Source: Paenibacillus sp. E222 (GTDB lineage Bacteria; Bacillota; Bacilli; Paenibacillales; Paenibacillaceae). Taken from it: a stretch of DNA of 64,000 nt. A model generated the notes under the pieces. It did no database searches. It was not told the origin of the DNA and saw only the letters and a program-made list of their open reading frames with translations. Shown here piece by piece: positions 1 through 10,132 of this stretch. Numbering within the stretch: position 1 is the stretch's first letter; each line of letters begins with the position of its first letter. Location: contig NZ_CP058552.1 in the NCBI RefSeq assembly GCF_013401555.1, forward strand, positions 5,890,001 to 5,954,000, in the 5' to 3' direction. A program made the translations under genes and the position numbers.

Positions 1-1201
1 CAGACAGAACGTCCATAATATTATTTTTCAAATCCGTTGAAATTTTGGATATAAGCGTTTGCCTAGACCAGTCATTCGCTGCAAGAGGCGAACTGTTCTT
101 CAGTTCATCTGCGAAAATTTCAAACATCTCCTTGCCAAATTCATAATTCAGCACAGAGCTGTCCTTCCGTGGACTCATGAACAACGACTCCTGATTGTAT
201 TTGGAATTCACCTCTTTGGACGTTAGATATTCAATAAATTCTGCCGCTTCCTTCTCATAACCACTGCCTTCGAAAGCCATCAGGAACTTGCCGCCTGGCA
301 CGGAAGAACGTTGAGTTTCTTTCGGCATATAAGTGACGCCCCATTCAAAGTCGGTGATATCCTTGTAATTGCTGATCATCCAGTTGCCAGCCCAGTGAGT
401 AGCCACCGTTCCGGAACGGAACAGGTTGTTCGGATTTTCCCCTCCGAGCCAAACGGATTCGGGCATGATCCCTTCTTGATGAAGCTGCTTGAACTTCTCC
501 ATGGCACGGATTCCGGCTTCATTGTTAATGGCCGCCGCACTGCCATCCTCTGTTAAGATGCTTCCACCATACTGGTACAAAAGAGTGGACCATCGATGCG
601 GTGTGACATCCCATACCATGCCATATCGTGCCCCGCCTTTGTCCATAACCTCTTTTAACGCAGCGGTGTATTCATCCCACGTCCATACCTGGTCAGGAGA
701 GGTCGGTACTTTGACACCCGCTTTATCAAATAAGGTTTTGTTATAAATAAGCCCATTCGCTGTGACATCCATAGGCGCAGCTACCAGCTTGTCATTCATA
801 ACATAATAAGGTTTAAGGGAGTCAATAAATTGATCCTTGAATTGATCCGCATTGCCCATGTAAGGTGTAAGATCAACGGCCTGATTAGCAAACGATCCCG
901 TATCCGTGACCCGACTCAGGGCAGGAGGCTTTCCGCCGGATAACATCGTTTTCAATTTGGTTTGGATATCCTTGAAGCCGACTTCAATGAGATTGATCTT
1001 AACCTGGGTGTTGGTCTGCTCATAATCTTTGATGATTTCCTTGATGACTTCTCCTTCTTTTCCGTCAGAGAACCACAAGAAATCCAGAGTTGCTTGTTTT
1101 CCATTGGCACTTGTACCTGAATTCCCGCAAGCAGTCAGCACGATGAGTAACATGACCAATACCATGCTAGTGATGAGCTTAAACGTTGTTCTTCTTGTCA
1201 T
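1..1201 (-). CDS. sugar ABC transporter substrate-binding lipoprotein (3' end outside window)
   Basis: Extracellular solute-binding protein (family 1 type) that would deliver a sugar or oligosaccharide to an ABC importer. The frame is open from an ATG at 1201, behind an AGGAG box, to the left window edge, about 400 codons, so the C-terminus is missing. It starts with a lipoprotein signal peptide: positive residues, a hydrophobic stretch and a lipobox LTAC, with Cys about 24 residues in. The late part carries the WVTHW/GNW-like and EAAEFIEYL motifs usual in sugar-binding proteins. The AraC-type gene just upstream is the likely regulator. The substrate cannot be read from sequence. Confidence 0.88.
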   Translation of the reverse strand, partial: MTRRTTFKLITSMVLVMLLIVLTACGNSGTSANGKQATLDFLWFSDGKEGEVIKEIIKDYEQTNTQVKINLIEVGFKDIQTKLKTMLSGGKPPALSRVTDTGSFANQAVDLTPYMGNADQFKDQFIDSLKPYYVMNDKLVAAPMDVTANGLIYNKTLFDKAGVKVPTSPDQVWTWDEYTAALKEVMDKGGARYGMVWDVTPHRWSTLLYQYGGSILTEDGSAAAINNEAGIRAMEKFKQLHQEGIMPESVWLGGENPNNLFRSGTVATHWAGNWMISNYKDITDFEWGVTYMPKETQRSSVPGGKFLMAFEGSGYEKEAAEFIEYLTSKEVNSKYNQESLFMSPRKDSSVLNYEFGKEMFEIFADELKNSSPLAANDWSRQTLISKISTDLKNNIMDVLS

Positions 1202-1223
1202 ATCAACATCTCCTTGGAAGGGT

Positions 1224-2105
1224 TTAATGAATTTGGGCTTCCTTAAGCAATTCACTTTTACGGAATACCTGTGGTGATACACCCACATATTGTTTAAAGG
1301 CCCTGCTAAAATATACCGGTGTGTTAAAGCCTAGTGTCTCTGATATGGACAAGATCGGCGCATCCGTAGACAGCAACATTTTTTTGGCCTCAGCAACTCT
1401 TTTCCGTATTACATAATTGCTTATCGTATATCCCGTCGTCTCTTTGAAAGAATGACAAATGTAGTACTTATTCAAATGGAGTGTTTTGGACAAGTCATCC
1501 AAAGATACATTCTCCGTGTAGTTCTGGTTTAAATAATGAAGAACCCGGCTTACGCTTGTCTGCTTTTGGGAAGAAAATAAAATATCATTTACGGATCGCT
1601 CACTGGTCATTTTCCGATAAATCCGCAGTAGCAATTGGGTAAGACTCAATTTGACCATGGTTTTGTATCCTGTATTTCCGGCATCCATCTCCTCTTTGAT
1701 CCCCTTAAATATACCTGTGATATGCTCACGTTCCTCCGGGGGCCAATGCACCAATAACCCATTGGGATGACGGAATATGGACATCAGATTCTCCAACTGA
1801 CTGACAGCAAGCATGTCCAAAAGCAATAATTCCGTGAAATTGACGAAACTTCGCTTGTACACGATTTCTCTTGAAGGATTGATTCGGTGCGGCACACCGC
1901 CTCTGAATATAAACATATCTCCGGGCAACGGCTTATATATTCGGTCACCGATTAAAAAGGTTGCATCTCCTTGAATAAAATAATGTATCTCATACCCATT
2001 ATGCGTATGAACAGGCCATTCATCCTGAAAATTATCTGCTTCTGATCGCACATAAACTTCATTTTCTTGCAAAGCAATATTCGTCGGGGTGTGTATGGTT
2101 AGCAT
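1224..2105 (-). CDS. AraC-family transcriptional regulator with N-terminal cupin
   Basis: One-component DNA-binding regulator of about 293 aa. The N-terminal half has a cupin-like sensor fold (HTHNGYEIHYF, GDMFIFRGGVPHRI). The C-terminal ~100 residues form the double helix-turn-helix AraC domain (VSLDDLSKTLHLNKYYICH and GFNTPVYFSRAFKQYVGVSP). The chosen ATG at 2105 follows a GGGAG box; the longer frame to 2141 lacks one. It ends 22 bp before the lipoprotein start, so it probably controls that sugar-uptake locus in response to a sugar. The effector is unknown. Confidence 0.9.
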   Translation of the reverse strand: MLTIHTPTNIALQENEVYVRSEADNFQDEWPVHTHNGYEIHYFIQGDATFLIGDRIYKPLPGDMFIFRGGVPHRINPSREIVYKRSFVNFTELLLLDMLAVSQLENLMSIFRHPNGLLVHWPPEEREHITGIFKGIKEEMDAGNTGYKTMVKLSLTQLLLRIYRKMTSERSVNDILFSSQKQTSVSRVLHYLNQNYTENVSLDDLSKTLHLNKYYICHSFKETTGYTISNYVIRKRVAEAKKMLLSTDAPILSISETLGFNTPVYFSRAFKQYVGVSPQVFRKSELLKEAQIH

Positions 2106-2294
2106 CAGTAAAGATCTCCCTTCCCAGAATATAAAAAGCAATATAGTTTAATAATTTACAATGATAGCGCTTTACAATGAATTGTATCACAGTTATTTCG
2201 ATCTAATCTGAACTATATTGCTGTATTGTTGATCACAATTGTTGAAAATGAATAGAAAGGAATTCATAGGGATTCGAAAGATGGAAACAAAAAA

Positions 2295-2326
2295 ACCGCT
2301 GTCCAGCCCATAGGCTATCACGCGGT
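2295..2326 (-). terminator. intrinsic terminator downstream of the amidase
   Basis: On the minus strand ACCGC and GCGGT pair, with an inner AGCC/GGCT stem, followed by a run of seven T. It would end leftward transcription from the amidase before the AraC gene. The rest of 2106-2436 shows no gene. Confidence 0.75.
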
Positions 2327-2436
2327 CAATAAGAAACATTTGGATAATCATCTTAAACGACTTGAAGGCAACACCAACATATATGCTTGCGCTTCAAAAG
2401 CTATTATTCGATGTTCTATCAATACTATAGGTTCGA

Positions 2437-3903
2437 TCATAGATTCGGTTTTTTTCTATGAGCTGTTAGCTGTTCAAAGGAAAAGGCAATACGAATCAAC
2501 ACCGATTCACTAAAGGCTTTACCTGCAAATGTGATTCCAAATGGCCTTCCACTTTCCTTATATCCCGCAGGTACAGCGATCGATGGATACCCAGCTCTTG
2601 CACAAAGATCAGCACCAGCATAAGAGGGGAAAACAATGGCGTCCAGTCCAAAGTTATGTAAAGCATAATCAATGCCGTTATTTTGCGAATGATATAGATC
2701 CGTTATTAACTCCAAGATGTAATTCGAATTATTTAATGGATTATTCAACTGTTCTCTATATTCGAGATGGTTTTGCCCATATTTTAAAGCCCTTTCTGCA
2801 TTTTGCTTATTCCACTCGATTAATTCACTGAGGGTATGGACAGGTAAATGCGATGGAAGACTTTGCAGATAATGTTCAACGCTATGCTTAAATTCATGAT
2901 TCAACTTGTTCCACTCCCACTTCCGGTCAAACGATGGGATGTCTATATCTTCAATAATATTAGCCCCAGCTTCTTTGATCTGGGTTACAGCGTTTTCAAA
3001 TAGAACTTCATCATATTCTTCGTTATCTCGATATCGTGTAAGGGGGGCTTTTCTAAAGATGCCTATGTTTGCATTTTTCAACCCATTGAGGTCTAAACAT
3101 GTTGTGTAGTCTACTGTAGAATACGGATTTTTCCAAGTAGCAGGGTCCTCCTCGTCTTTTCCTGAAAGTATTCCTAGTAGGATTGCTGCATCTGTTACAG
3201 TCCTTGCCATTGGACCAGCAGTATCTTGCGAGTGTGAGAACGGTATTATTCCACCACGGCTTATTAAACCTACAGTTGGCTTTATACCAACAATAGAGTT
3301 CTGAATGGATGGACTTAATATGGAACCAGATGTTTCGGTTCCTACGGAAACCATCGTAAAGTTAGCAGCTACCGCAGCAGCAGAACCTGTACTTGAACCC
3401 CCTGGAAAAAAATCGCCATAAGGATTCAAAACTTGTCCACCTCTGGCGCTGTATCCTGCCCACATATCCGAAGACATGCCATTTGCCCATTCTGTCATAT
3501 TTGTTTTTCCAAGTATGATTGCCCCAGCTTCCCTCAGTTTAGTAACAAGAAAAGAATCCTTAGAACTAATATGGGTTTCCAAAGCCAGTGCTCCAGCAGT
3601 TGTATGCATTCTGTCGTTGGTTTCTATGTTATCTTTCAACAGAACCGGAATCCCGTGTAAAAGTCCTCTCGGTCCCACTGATTTCCTTTCAGCATCCAAG
3701 CCCTCCGCAATAAAAATCGCATCCGGGTTTATTTCCAAAACAGAATTGATCTTTAGCCCATTTTGGTCATATTGTGCAATACGATATAAGTAATTCAGAA
3801 CCAGGTCTCTTGAGCAAAGCTCTCCCTTTTCCAGGGCAGCCTGTATTTCAAAAATCGTGTTTTCCTCAACATTAACATGGTTCAGTTCAGATAAATTTTC
3901 CAT
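2437..3903 (-). CDS. amidase signature family protein
   Basis: Amidase-signature hydrolase of 488 aa, which cleaves amide bonds by a Ser-cisSer-Lys mechanism. The triad is visible: Lys90 in VLLKDN, the cis-Ser in GGSSTGSA (168-175), and the nucleophile Ser in GTETSGSI (about 194). Length fits stand-alone amidases rather than GatA, and no gatB or gatC lies nearby, so a tRNA amidotransferase role is unlikely. The start follows an AGGTGAGG box. The substrate is unknown. Confidence 0.9.
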   Translation of the reverse strand: MENLSELNHVNVEENTIFEIQAALEKGELCSRDLVLNYLYRIAQYDQNGLKINSVLEINPDAIFIAEGLDAERKSVGPRGLLHGIPVLLKDNIETNDRMHTTAGALALETHISSKDSFLVTKLREAGAIILGKTNMTEWANGMSSDMWAGYSARGGQVLNPYGDFFPGGSSTGSAAAVAANFTMVSVGTETSGSILSPSIQNSIVGIKPTVGLISRGGIIPFSHSQDTAGPMARTVTDAAILLGILSGKDEEDPATWKNPYSTVDYTTCLDLNGLKNANIGIFRKAPLTRYRDNEEYDEVLFENAVTQIKEAGANIIEDIDIPSFDRKWEWNKLNHEFKHSVEHYLQSLPSHLPVHTLSELIEWNKQNAERALKYGQNHLEYREQLNNPLNNSNYILELITDLYHSQNNGIDYALHNFGLDAIVFPSYAGADLCARAGYPSIAVPAGYKESGRPFGITFAGKAFSESVLIRIAFSFEQLTAHRKKPNL

Positions 3904-3959
3904 ACCCTCACCTCTTCTTTGTGCCTCAACTTATTACCATACCGCTTTCTCATCTTTCT

Positions 3960-4481
3960 TTAGTGAGCGTCATGATACCATCTTCGAAGTTGATTAATGT
4001 GGGCTTGATGGTAACGACTATGGTCAGCGATATGCCATATACCCCAGCGTATGGTCGCTTGCTTCTCATTCTCATGTCCAAAAGTGACAAGCCTCGCTAA
4101 ATCATCATCCTTTAAATGTGAACACGCGTCCTTCAACATGGTTATGACATCTTTATATGTCGACATAAGTGTACTCAAAGATATTCCTTGAACCATCGGA
4201 AGTCTGCCATTTTCATCAATCATAGGGCCATGTTGCTCTCTTAAGGTCTGAGGAAGTGGTAGTCCCTTTATTCGATAAACCCAATTCAGATCGACGTAGG
4301 TAATATGTTTTATTAATTGAGCGGTACTATTAAAGTTATTGTTAGGTCCTTTATAATCTATTTCTTCTTGCGACATCCCGCCCGTGATTTGTTGGAGTCG
4401 TTGGCTGTTTTCTTTCACCGCAGAATATAACATCCCCACAACAGGGGCCATATTGGCTTCGCCTTTTAAATCGTAAAGCAC
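3960..4481 (-). CDS. DinB-like four-helix protein
   Basis: Protein of 173 aa resembling the DinB/YfiT superfamily: a helical bundle with histidines in HITYVDLNW, near residue 70, and HIADHSRYHQAHINQLR near the C-terminus, which are the usual metal-ligand positions. The family includes thiol-dependent transferases and metal-dependent hydrolases; the reaction here is unknown. The start is GTG at 4481 with GGAGG seven bases before it. It stands alone, leftward, as do most genes up to 48.9 kb. Confidence 0.75.
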   Translation of the reverse strand: MLYDLKGEANMAPVVGMLYSAVKENSQRLQQITGGMSQEEIDYKGPNNNFNSTAQLIKHITYVDLNWVYRIKGLPLPQTLREQHGPMIDENGRLPMVQGISLSTLMSTYKDVITMLKDACSHLKDDDLARLVTFGHENEKQATIRWGIWHIADHSRYHQAHINQLRRWYHDAH

Positions 4482-4505
4482 CCTAACGCCTCCTTGATGT
4501 TGTCT

Positions 4506-4679
4506 TCATCGTTCTTCCCTTAGAATCTCCTTGATTTCTCTTAATTCTTGCAATATTTCTTTGGTGTACTGGTTACTCTTAGAATTATCCATTCCGATTT
4601 TCACAACAAAAATACCAAGAATCAAAGACACTACCAACATTAATATAGTCCCAATAATAACCTTCCTTTCCTCATGCAA
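4506..4679 (-). CDS. small single-span membrane protein
   Basis: Open frame of 57 codons from a TTG at 4679 to TGA at 4506. It has a hydrophobic segment (VIIGTILMLVVSLILGIFVV) and then a charged heptad-like tail rich in Glu, Leu and Lys (LQELREIKEILREE) that could form a short coiled coil. This is the build of small membrane proteins found in many Bacillales. The ribosome-binding site is weak, so start and expression are uncertain. No family recognised. Confidence 0.45.
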   Translation of the reverse strand: MHEERKVIIGTILMLVVSLILGIFVVKIGMDNSKSNQYTKEILQELREIKEILREER

Positions 4680-4762
4680 CAGAAACCCTAGAGATTAAAA
4701 AGAGCGAAGCTGTCCCTCCAAAAGATTCTCTCGGATATGTTAGTTGATTAATTTAACCGTGA

Positions 4763-5704
4763 CTACTCATGTACAGGAATATACATCGTTTGTATCTCTT
4801 GAACACCGGGAACAAATCCAAGATTAAAATAGACAGACTCTGCATCATTGCCTTCCATGACATATAACCTTAGAACTGGATACTTGCCTTTTAGTTCAGT
4901 CAGGGCTCTTTGCAGCATGCGTGTAGCAAGTCCTTTCCCTCTGTAAGCGGGGTTGACTCCGATGCTATATACTGCTGCTTGGTTGTCCTGCAAACATAGG
5001 CGACAGTTGGCTACGAGCTGTCCAGTAACCTTATCATATACAAGTGTAGAAGCTTGAGTTAGGTCCTCATTGGTATAATGGACTTCTTCGTTCGGGATAA
5101 AGTCTTCAAGGGATGTCTTCTTTCTGCGTAAGGCTTCGAAACCGCCTACAAAGCTGTCAAAGTCACATTGAGCAATTTCATCTTCATTAATGTATTGTTT
5201 GGTCCCCGTGTTATTCTCGATAATTTCGGGGCTCTTAATTATAAGATCATGATCCCAATGCACGTTGAAATGATCTGTAGGGCGCTGCATCCAGCGACAT
5301 CTGAACTCATCTGGCCAGAATCCAGCCCTCGTAAATAAATGTACTTGATCGGGGAGAATTTCATATATCTTAATACGTTGAGTTGGATCAGACCATTTGA
5401 TGAGTATTCTTTTAAGAAGCTTAAGTACCTCAAATGAATCATTGAACGGGGGAATAAAGAATAGATGATATAACGAATTAGGTGCCATCCTTACCCCACC
5501 GATTTTTGACTCTCCTTTATAAATCCAGAAAGAGTTATTCCGCGAAACAGTGAAGTAATCTTCCTCTCTAAAAAATCCAGTATAGGCCATATTATAATAG
5601 ACGGAACAATACAGTCCCCATTCTTCGGGCTCAGCCTTTTGAATGGAATATTCATTTGATAAATTATAAGAATTAAGTTCCTCGGACCAATGATTTAATT
5701 CCAC
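4763..5704 (-). CDS. GNAT family N-acetyltransferase, two-domain
   Basis: Acyl-CoA-dependent acetyltransferase of 313 aa, nearly twice one GNAT domain. The C-terminal domain has the acetyl-CoA pocket motif (YRGKGLATRM) preceded by the beta-4 strand AVYSIGVNP, and ends NLGFVPG. The N-terminal half looks like a diverged GNAT domain without a clear Q/RxxGxG/A motif, as in two-domain GNATs. The start is GTG at 5704 after GAGGAGG. The acceptor substrate is unknown. Confidence 0.82.
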   Translation of the reverse strand: MELNHWSEELNSYNLSNEYSIQKAEPEEWGLYCSVYYNMAYTGFFREEDYFTVSRNNSFWIYKGESKIGGVRMAPNSLYHLFFIPPFNDSFEVLKLLKRILIKWSDPTQRIKIYEILPDQVHLFTRAGFWPDEFRCRWMQRPTDHFNVHWDHDLIIKSPEIIENNTGTKQYINEDEIAQCDFDSFVGGFEALRRKKTSLEDFIPNEEVHYTNEDLTQASTLVYDKVTGQLVANCRLCLQDNQAAVYSIGVNPAYRGKGLATRMLQRALTELKGKYPVLRLYVMEGNDAESVYFNLGFVPGVQEIQTMYIPVHE

Positions 5705-5783
5705 GCGTTATTCCTCCTCATTAATGCTAACTACCTCTAAAATATTTCAAGCGTGTGTGATCTAACCATTTCAAGTCCCCTCC

Positions 5784-6842
5784 TTAAATAACATGTCCTT
5801 TACTATCTAATAGATCAATTCCGTCATTAATCTTATTTTTCAGCAGCTCATGAAATTTCCTGTCTTCCTTCTTTAAATGCTCCTCAAGAAAAGCAGAGAT
5901 ATACTTATTAATCGTGGAATGTTTGTGTTCTATCCCATCTTCGTTGTAATGTATCGGAATATCGCTAAAAGTCATATGATGAGCACCGTTTAGTTTAATA
6001 AATGAGCTATTCAGATCACTCGAGTTAAACAAAGACTCATACCCACTCAGTAACAAAGCTAATAGGTCTGGAGAGATTTCATTTCCCAGTTCTTCAAACG
6101 AGCATTTCTCTTGCCGAGCTACCAATAACGGAGCAGATACTCCCTCTTCCTTACTCGCCGTTATTAAATGGAAACTAGGATCGAATAGAATACTAGCCTT
6201 AATTCTCTTTTCTCTTTTAAGCAATTCATAAGCAGCAGCCCCACCTAATGAATGACCGATGATCCCCATTTCATTCACATCGACTATAGCCCTAAGATCC
6301 TGATCTGAATCCAAGACCTTGTCTACATTTTTCAAAACCCAACTCATATCTCCAACTCTAAGCTTCAATAATTGTTTCCAAGAATGAATATCTAAACTGT
6401 CTATTTCGGATATCTCATTGGATTGTTGGATAAATCGACCGTCAGGAAAAATTGAAAATATAGATTCATGCGTGGCTCCTATAGTAAGGACAACAAATCC
6501 GCACTCCACTAAATGTTCTACACAAAAGGAATACATATCTCTAACGACACCAAAAGCCGGAGCTATAAAAATAACGGGACAGTTTTTAGCAGTAATATCA
6601 ACACTCTCATCATTATGTATTTTTGTATCCAGATTATGAATATAATCCTTATCCACTCCCATACCAGAGAGCATATCAATAGAGGAAGAGATATTAGGTT
6701 CAAATAACGAAATATACTTCGACTCATGCTCCACTGGATTGGAAGGATAGTATATACTAATGAGCACTTCTCTGGCTTCCTTACTTATTGGATCAATACG
6801 CGATTTATCCTTTATAACAAAAACCTTTCTTCCAACAGTCAT
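5784..6842 (-). CDS. alpha/beta hydrolase, PAF-acetylhydrolase-like
   Basis: Serine hydrolase of about 352 aa. The nucleophile elbow GHSLGG is near residue 197, followed by an acidic residue in SILFDPSF and a catalytic-type His in GAHHMTFSD near the C-terminus. The order and the early region with YYPS resemble platelet-activating-factor acetylhydrolase-like esterases. No signal peptide, so cytosolic. The ATG at 6842 has an AAGG box; a GTG three codons earlier lacks one. Ester or lipid hydrolysis is likely; the substrate is unknown. Confidence 0.82.
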   Translation of the reverse strand: MTVGRKVFVIKDKSRIDPISKEAREVLISIYYPSNPVEHESKYISLFEPNISSSIDMLSGMGVDKDYIHNLDTKIHNDESVDITAKNCPVIFIAPAFGVVRDMYSFCVEHLVECGFVVLTIGATHESIFSIFPDGRFIQQSNEISEIDSLDIHSWKQLLKLRVGDMSWVLKNVDKVLDSDQDLRAIVDVNEMGIIGHSLGGAAAYELLKREKRIKASILFDPSFHLITASKEEGVSAPLLVARQEKCSFEELGNEISPDLLALLLSGYESLFNSSDLNSSFIKLNGAHHMTFSDIPIHYNEDGIEHKHSTINKYISAFLEEHLKKEDRKFHELLKNKINDGIDLLDSKGHVI

Positions 6843-6913
6843 TGCATTCACCCTTATACTATTTTTCCGTCACCACAACGCATAAGCGGTGTGGGCATCT
6901 TATAACGTGCACC

Positions 6914-7849
6914 TTATGCTTCTGGATAAAGGTCTGTTGATAAATATCGTTCTCCTGTATCCGGGAATAGAACAACTATACTTTTATTTTTATTCTCTGG
7001 CCTTTTGGCAATTTGCACTGCTGCATATGCTGCAGCACCAGACGAAATACCAACTAATAATCCTTCGGATTTAGCTAAAAAACGAGCTGTTTCAAATGCA
7101 TCTTGATTTCTTACCTGTACGATCTCATCAACGACAGATCTATTAAAATTGTCAGGAACAAAACCGGCACCTATTCCTTGAATGGTATGCACACCTTTAG
7201 TCCCTCCAGAAAGTACCGGGGAATCCGAAGGCTCTACAGCTATAATCTTAACATCTTCTTTTCTTTGTTTAAGTGCTTCGCCAACTCCAGATATGGTTCC
7301 ACCTGTACCAACTCCACCAATAAAAATATCCACTTGGCCTTCAGTATCTCTCCAAATCTCTTCTGCGGTAGTTACCTTATGTACTTGTGGATTTGCTGGA
7401 TTTTTAAACTGTTGAGGTATAAATGAGTTAGGGATTGTAGCGGCAATTTCTTCAGCCTTTTTGATGGCTCCAGACATTCCTTCTGTGGCAGGTGTAAGAA
7501 CTAGTTCAGCCCCCAAAGCGATCAAAAGCTTCCTACGTTCTACACTGAAACTCTCAGGAAGTGTTATGATTAATCTGTATCCTAATGCTGCAGCTGCAAA
7601 AGCAAGCCCAACACCTGTATTTCCGCTCGTTGGTTCTATGATCACTGAATTTTGGTTAATTAACCCCTGCTCTTCAGCGTCTTTAATCATTCCATATCCG
7701 ATTCTATCTTTTACACTACCTGCTGGATTAAAGTATTCCAATTTGGCAATGATTTTCGCCTCAACTTGATACTTTCTCGCAAAATTTGAAAGCTCCAATA
7801 GTGGAGTATTACCAATTAGATCTGTGAGATTCTTCGCGATGTTAGTCAT
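6914..7849 (-). CDS. cysK: cysteine synthase (O-acetylserine sulfhydrylase)
   Basis: PLP enzyme making cysteine from O-acetylserine and sulfide. It shows the whole family signature: NPAGSVKDR with the PLP Lys47, the substrate loop PTSGNTG, the phosphate-binding [10 protein letters not shown], and GISSGAA. Length of 311 aa is normal. The ATG at 7849 has a perfect GGAGG six bases upstream, so the longer frame to 7876 is not used. It stands alone with no sulfur-assimilation genes beside it, so it may be an accessory copy; cystathionine-beta-synthase-like use of other substrates is possible. Confidence 0.93.
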   Translation of the reverse strand: MTNIAKNLTDLIGNTPLLELSNFARKYQVEAKIIAKLEYFNPAGSVKDRIGYGMIKDAEEQGLINQNSVIIEPTSGNTGVGLAFAAAALGYRLIITLPESFSVERRKLLIALGAELVLTPATEGMSGAIKKAEEIAATIPNSFIPQQFKNPANPQVHKVTTAEEIWRDTEGQVDIFIGGVGTGGTISGVGEALKQRKEDVKIIAVEPSDSPVLSGGTKGVHTIQGIGAGFVPDNFNRSVVDEIVQVRNQDAFETARFLAKSEGLLVGISSGAAAYAAVQIAKRPENKNKSIVVLFPDTGERYLSTDLYPEA

Positions 7850-8018
7850 AATTATACCTCCAAAATACATTTCCAACTAAAATAGTTGGTTTTAATATCA
7901 CGTTATCATGTATGGTAAAAAAATACAACTGTTGAAATTTTACTTTATGACATAGGGAAGCAAGTGCTTTTAGACTGAGTTTGAAACTTTGTTATAACAT
8001 CCCATCTAAAAATAGAAG

Positions 8019-8495
8019 TCACAGTTCCAATACTGTTATGAGTTCGTCGTGGCACACTTCACCATTTTCATGGAATCCAAAGCTCTCATATAGCTTTTTG
8101 GCAGCCAAGTTATCGGGACTATAAGGAATCCAACAATAACGCGCAGGACCAGCTGGGAAAGTTCGAATAAACTCCAATATTTTCTTTAATGCTTCCCGGC
8201 CATAGCCCATGCTCTGATGATGCTTGTCAATCATAAGTCGCAAAATACAATAGCTATGGTCAGCAATGACAGGAAGATCATAACCCGTGATTCCGTAAGT
8301 TATCATTACAAAACCTACAGGCTGCTCATCTGCGTAAATTGCAAGCGGAAACGGTGAGCCACCATTGGTTGCAAGAACATAACATGATGCTACACTTGAA
8401 AGGTTTGATGCAACATATTGACGCTGCTCTTCTGAGACTTCCAGGTTAAATATAGAACGTCGGTTCTCTAGCGTTATTTTTCTGAGCGTAATCAT
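8019..8495 (-). CDS. GNAT acetyltransferase, BltD/SpeG-like
   Basis: Single-domain GNAT of 158 aa. The acetyl-CoA motif is HQSMGYGREAL, with YCILRLMIDK on beta-4 and LYESFGFHENGEV at the end, a pattern seen in spermidine/diamine acetyltransferases such as BltD. Genes at 11922 and 17489 belong to the same subgroup. Start ATG after AAAGGAGAGG. Polyamine or small-amine acetylation is a guess from similarity. Confidence 0.82.
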   Translation of the reverse strand: MITLRKITLENRRSIFNLEVSEEQRQYVASNLSSVASCYVLATNGGSPFPLAIYADEQPVGFVMITYGITGYDLPVIADHSYCILRLMIDKHHQSMGYGREALKKILEFIRTFPAGPARYCWIPYSPDNLAAKKLYESFGFHENGEVCHDELITVLEL

Positions 8496-8568
8496 GTGGA
8501 CCCTCTCCTTTCTTCACCAAAAATAGTAGGTTTAAGCGATTTCAAGATAATAACCAGGTTCATTCTTA

Positions 8569-9120
8569 TTAGATCTTCTTTCTCATATACAAAGCTATTT
8601 CTTCCTTTTGGCTATGATTATTCGAATATAGTGATACATCAATTCCTTCTATTTGATAACCACATTGCATGTAAAAATGAATGGCTGGAACGTTCGTATT
8701 CTGGGTTTCTAACGTGATCGCTCTGAAGCCCCGTTCCTGGGCAATCTCATTGACTTTATTGATCAACAGTCTCCCATATCCTTTTCTTATGTATTTTTCA
8801 TTCACCTGAAGATGCCATATCATCAGCGTATTATTCCAAGTTTGTGGTTCAGAAATGGCGAGCGCTATGATTTTCCCATCTATATATATTCCATAAGAAT
8901 ATCCCAGTTGTATGATTTCTTCATATCGTTCCAAATCATCTGTACTGTTCAATTCTTCTTTTTCGTAGATGTCATCCAAATTTATTAACGTTAGATGCAT
9001 ACTAAAGGAACCTTGTGTCTCTTTTTTGGTAAGCTCATATTTTTGAGTGGATTTATAACCAAAGCTTCCAAGTTGAAGCCAATCTTCATTAGATAGATTC
9101 TCTATTTTTTTGATCTCCAT
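8569..9120 (-). CDS. GNAT acetyltransferase, streptothricin-acetyltransferase-like
   Basis: GNAT of 183 aa with motif KYIRKGYGRLLI. The C-terminal part (LETQNTNVPAIHFY, GYQIEGIDVSLYSNN, EEIALYMRKK) closely follows the layout of Sat-type streptothricin acetyltransferases, which acetylate the beta-lysine of streptothricin. This is the best guess, drawn from remembered family sequence; other small amines are possible. Start ATG at 9120 after GGGGTGATGT. No operon partner. Confidence 0.8.
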   Translation of the reverse strand: MEIKKIENLSNEDWLQLGSFGYKSTQKYELTKKETQGSFSMHLTLINLDDIYEKEELNSTDDLERYEEIIQLGYSYGIYIDGKIIALAISEPQTWNNTLMIWHLQVNEKYIRKGYGRLLINKVNEIAQERGFRAITLETQNTNVPAIHFYMQCGYQIEGIDVSLYSNNHSQKEEIALYMRKKI

Positions 9121-9275
9121 TACATCACCCCAGAATTAAAATACTTGGCTATTCGCTTATAAAGTTGTTTCATTCTTGCTTATATCTCTTCTTTCGACCT
9201 TAATTTCCATATTCCTGCACCCCTACTTATTGTTTCCTATCAACATAATTATGGAATATCAAAGAAAATAATAAT

Positions 9276-9304
9276 AATCCCGACAGGACAAACCTGGCGG
9301 GATT
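9276..9304 (-). terminator. intrinsic terminator
   Basis: AATCCCG-CAGG / CCTG-CGGGATT hairpin with a T-rich tail on the minus strand, 36 bp past the 9340 gene. Almost the same hairpin recurs at 13341. Confidence 0.75.
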
Positions 9305-9339
9305 TCGTTTGCATAGATATCGAAAGACGTTTTTAGTTG

Positions 9340-9876
9340 TTACGTAGCAACCACATGGTTCATTTCTTCACTTGTTATAAAGTCAGAACGATTCACGTAA
9401 TACAAATCATAGATTTGTTCCGTATTGTTTATTAACTTATACACTTCGTGGTATATATCAGTTGCTAATTTGACATAAGGCAATTTTCCAACCGCTTTCT
9501 TGGATCGAATGTTTTGTTTTCGAATTTTAAGAAATACCGTTTCAATTTCATGTTGAAGAAATAACTCAGCGAAAAAGGCTTCCTTTGCTCGTTGATTGTA
9601 ACCTTTTCCAAAATAAGGTGCTCCAATCCATGTCGCAAGAAAACCTGTCTTATGTTCCATGTGATATAAATCAATGGTTCCGATGGGATGTCCCAGCTCA
9701 TTAAGGATCGTTCTGGAAATACATGTGTTTTGCTCTTCTTCATCGATCACCTGTTTGGTTGCAAATAAATATTCTTCATAAGATCGGCACTTATGACGAA
9801 CGTATGGAAAAACAGCGGGGTCCACCATCAAATCATACAGTGAGTGGCATTCGTGCAAGTCTCGTTTTTTCAACAT
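9340..9876 (-). CDS. GNAT acetyltransferase, RimJ/RimL-type
   Basis: GNAT of 178 aa. ATWIGAPYFGKGYNQRAKEAFFAE is the beta-4/alpha-3 acetyl-CoA region and KIRKQNIRSKKAVGKL the downstream helix, both typical of the RimJ/RimL branch that acetylates N-terminal or small-molecule amines. Start ATG at 9876 after GGTGGTTG. A terminator hairpin lies just downstream. Substrate unknown. Confidence 0.78.
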   Translation of the reverse strand: MLKKRDLHECHSLYDLMVDPAVFPYVRHKCRSYEEYLFATKQVIDEEEQNTCISRTILNELGHPIGTIDLYHMEHKTGFLATWIGAPYFGKGYNQRAKEAFFAELFLQHEIETVFLKIRKQNIRSKKAVGKLPYVKLATDIYHEVYKLINNTEQIYDLYYVNRSDFITSEEMNHVVAT

Positions 9877-10132
9877 TTAAACAACCACCTAGTCCTTTTA
9901 GTTCGCTGAGTCAAACAAACTAAGTATATAAAAGGACGTGTGGAATTTAATGAATTCTGCATTGCTTTTATGTAAAATCCTTCATAGAAATGTTTTCCAG
10001 ATTACATGCATAAACATATCTTTTTTTTGCCATATAGCTTAAAGAAATTAACATGCCAACTAAGGACAGAATCCGCTTGCTGCTTGATCGTTTCAGGTTT
10101 GACATTCAAATCCATCTACCCAACTGAATTTG

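Noticed and set aside
2160..2180. cre-like sequence TGATAGCGCTTTAC upstream of the AraC gene
   Set aside because: Three mismatches to the CcpA consensus at conserved positions; too weak to call.
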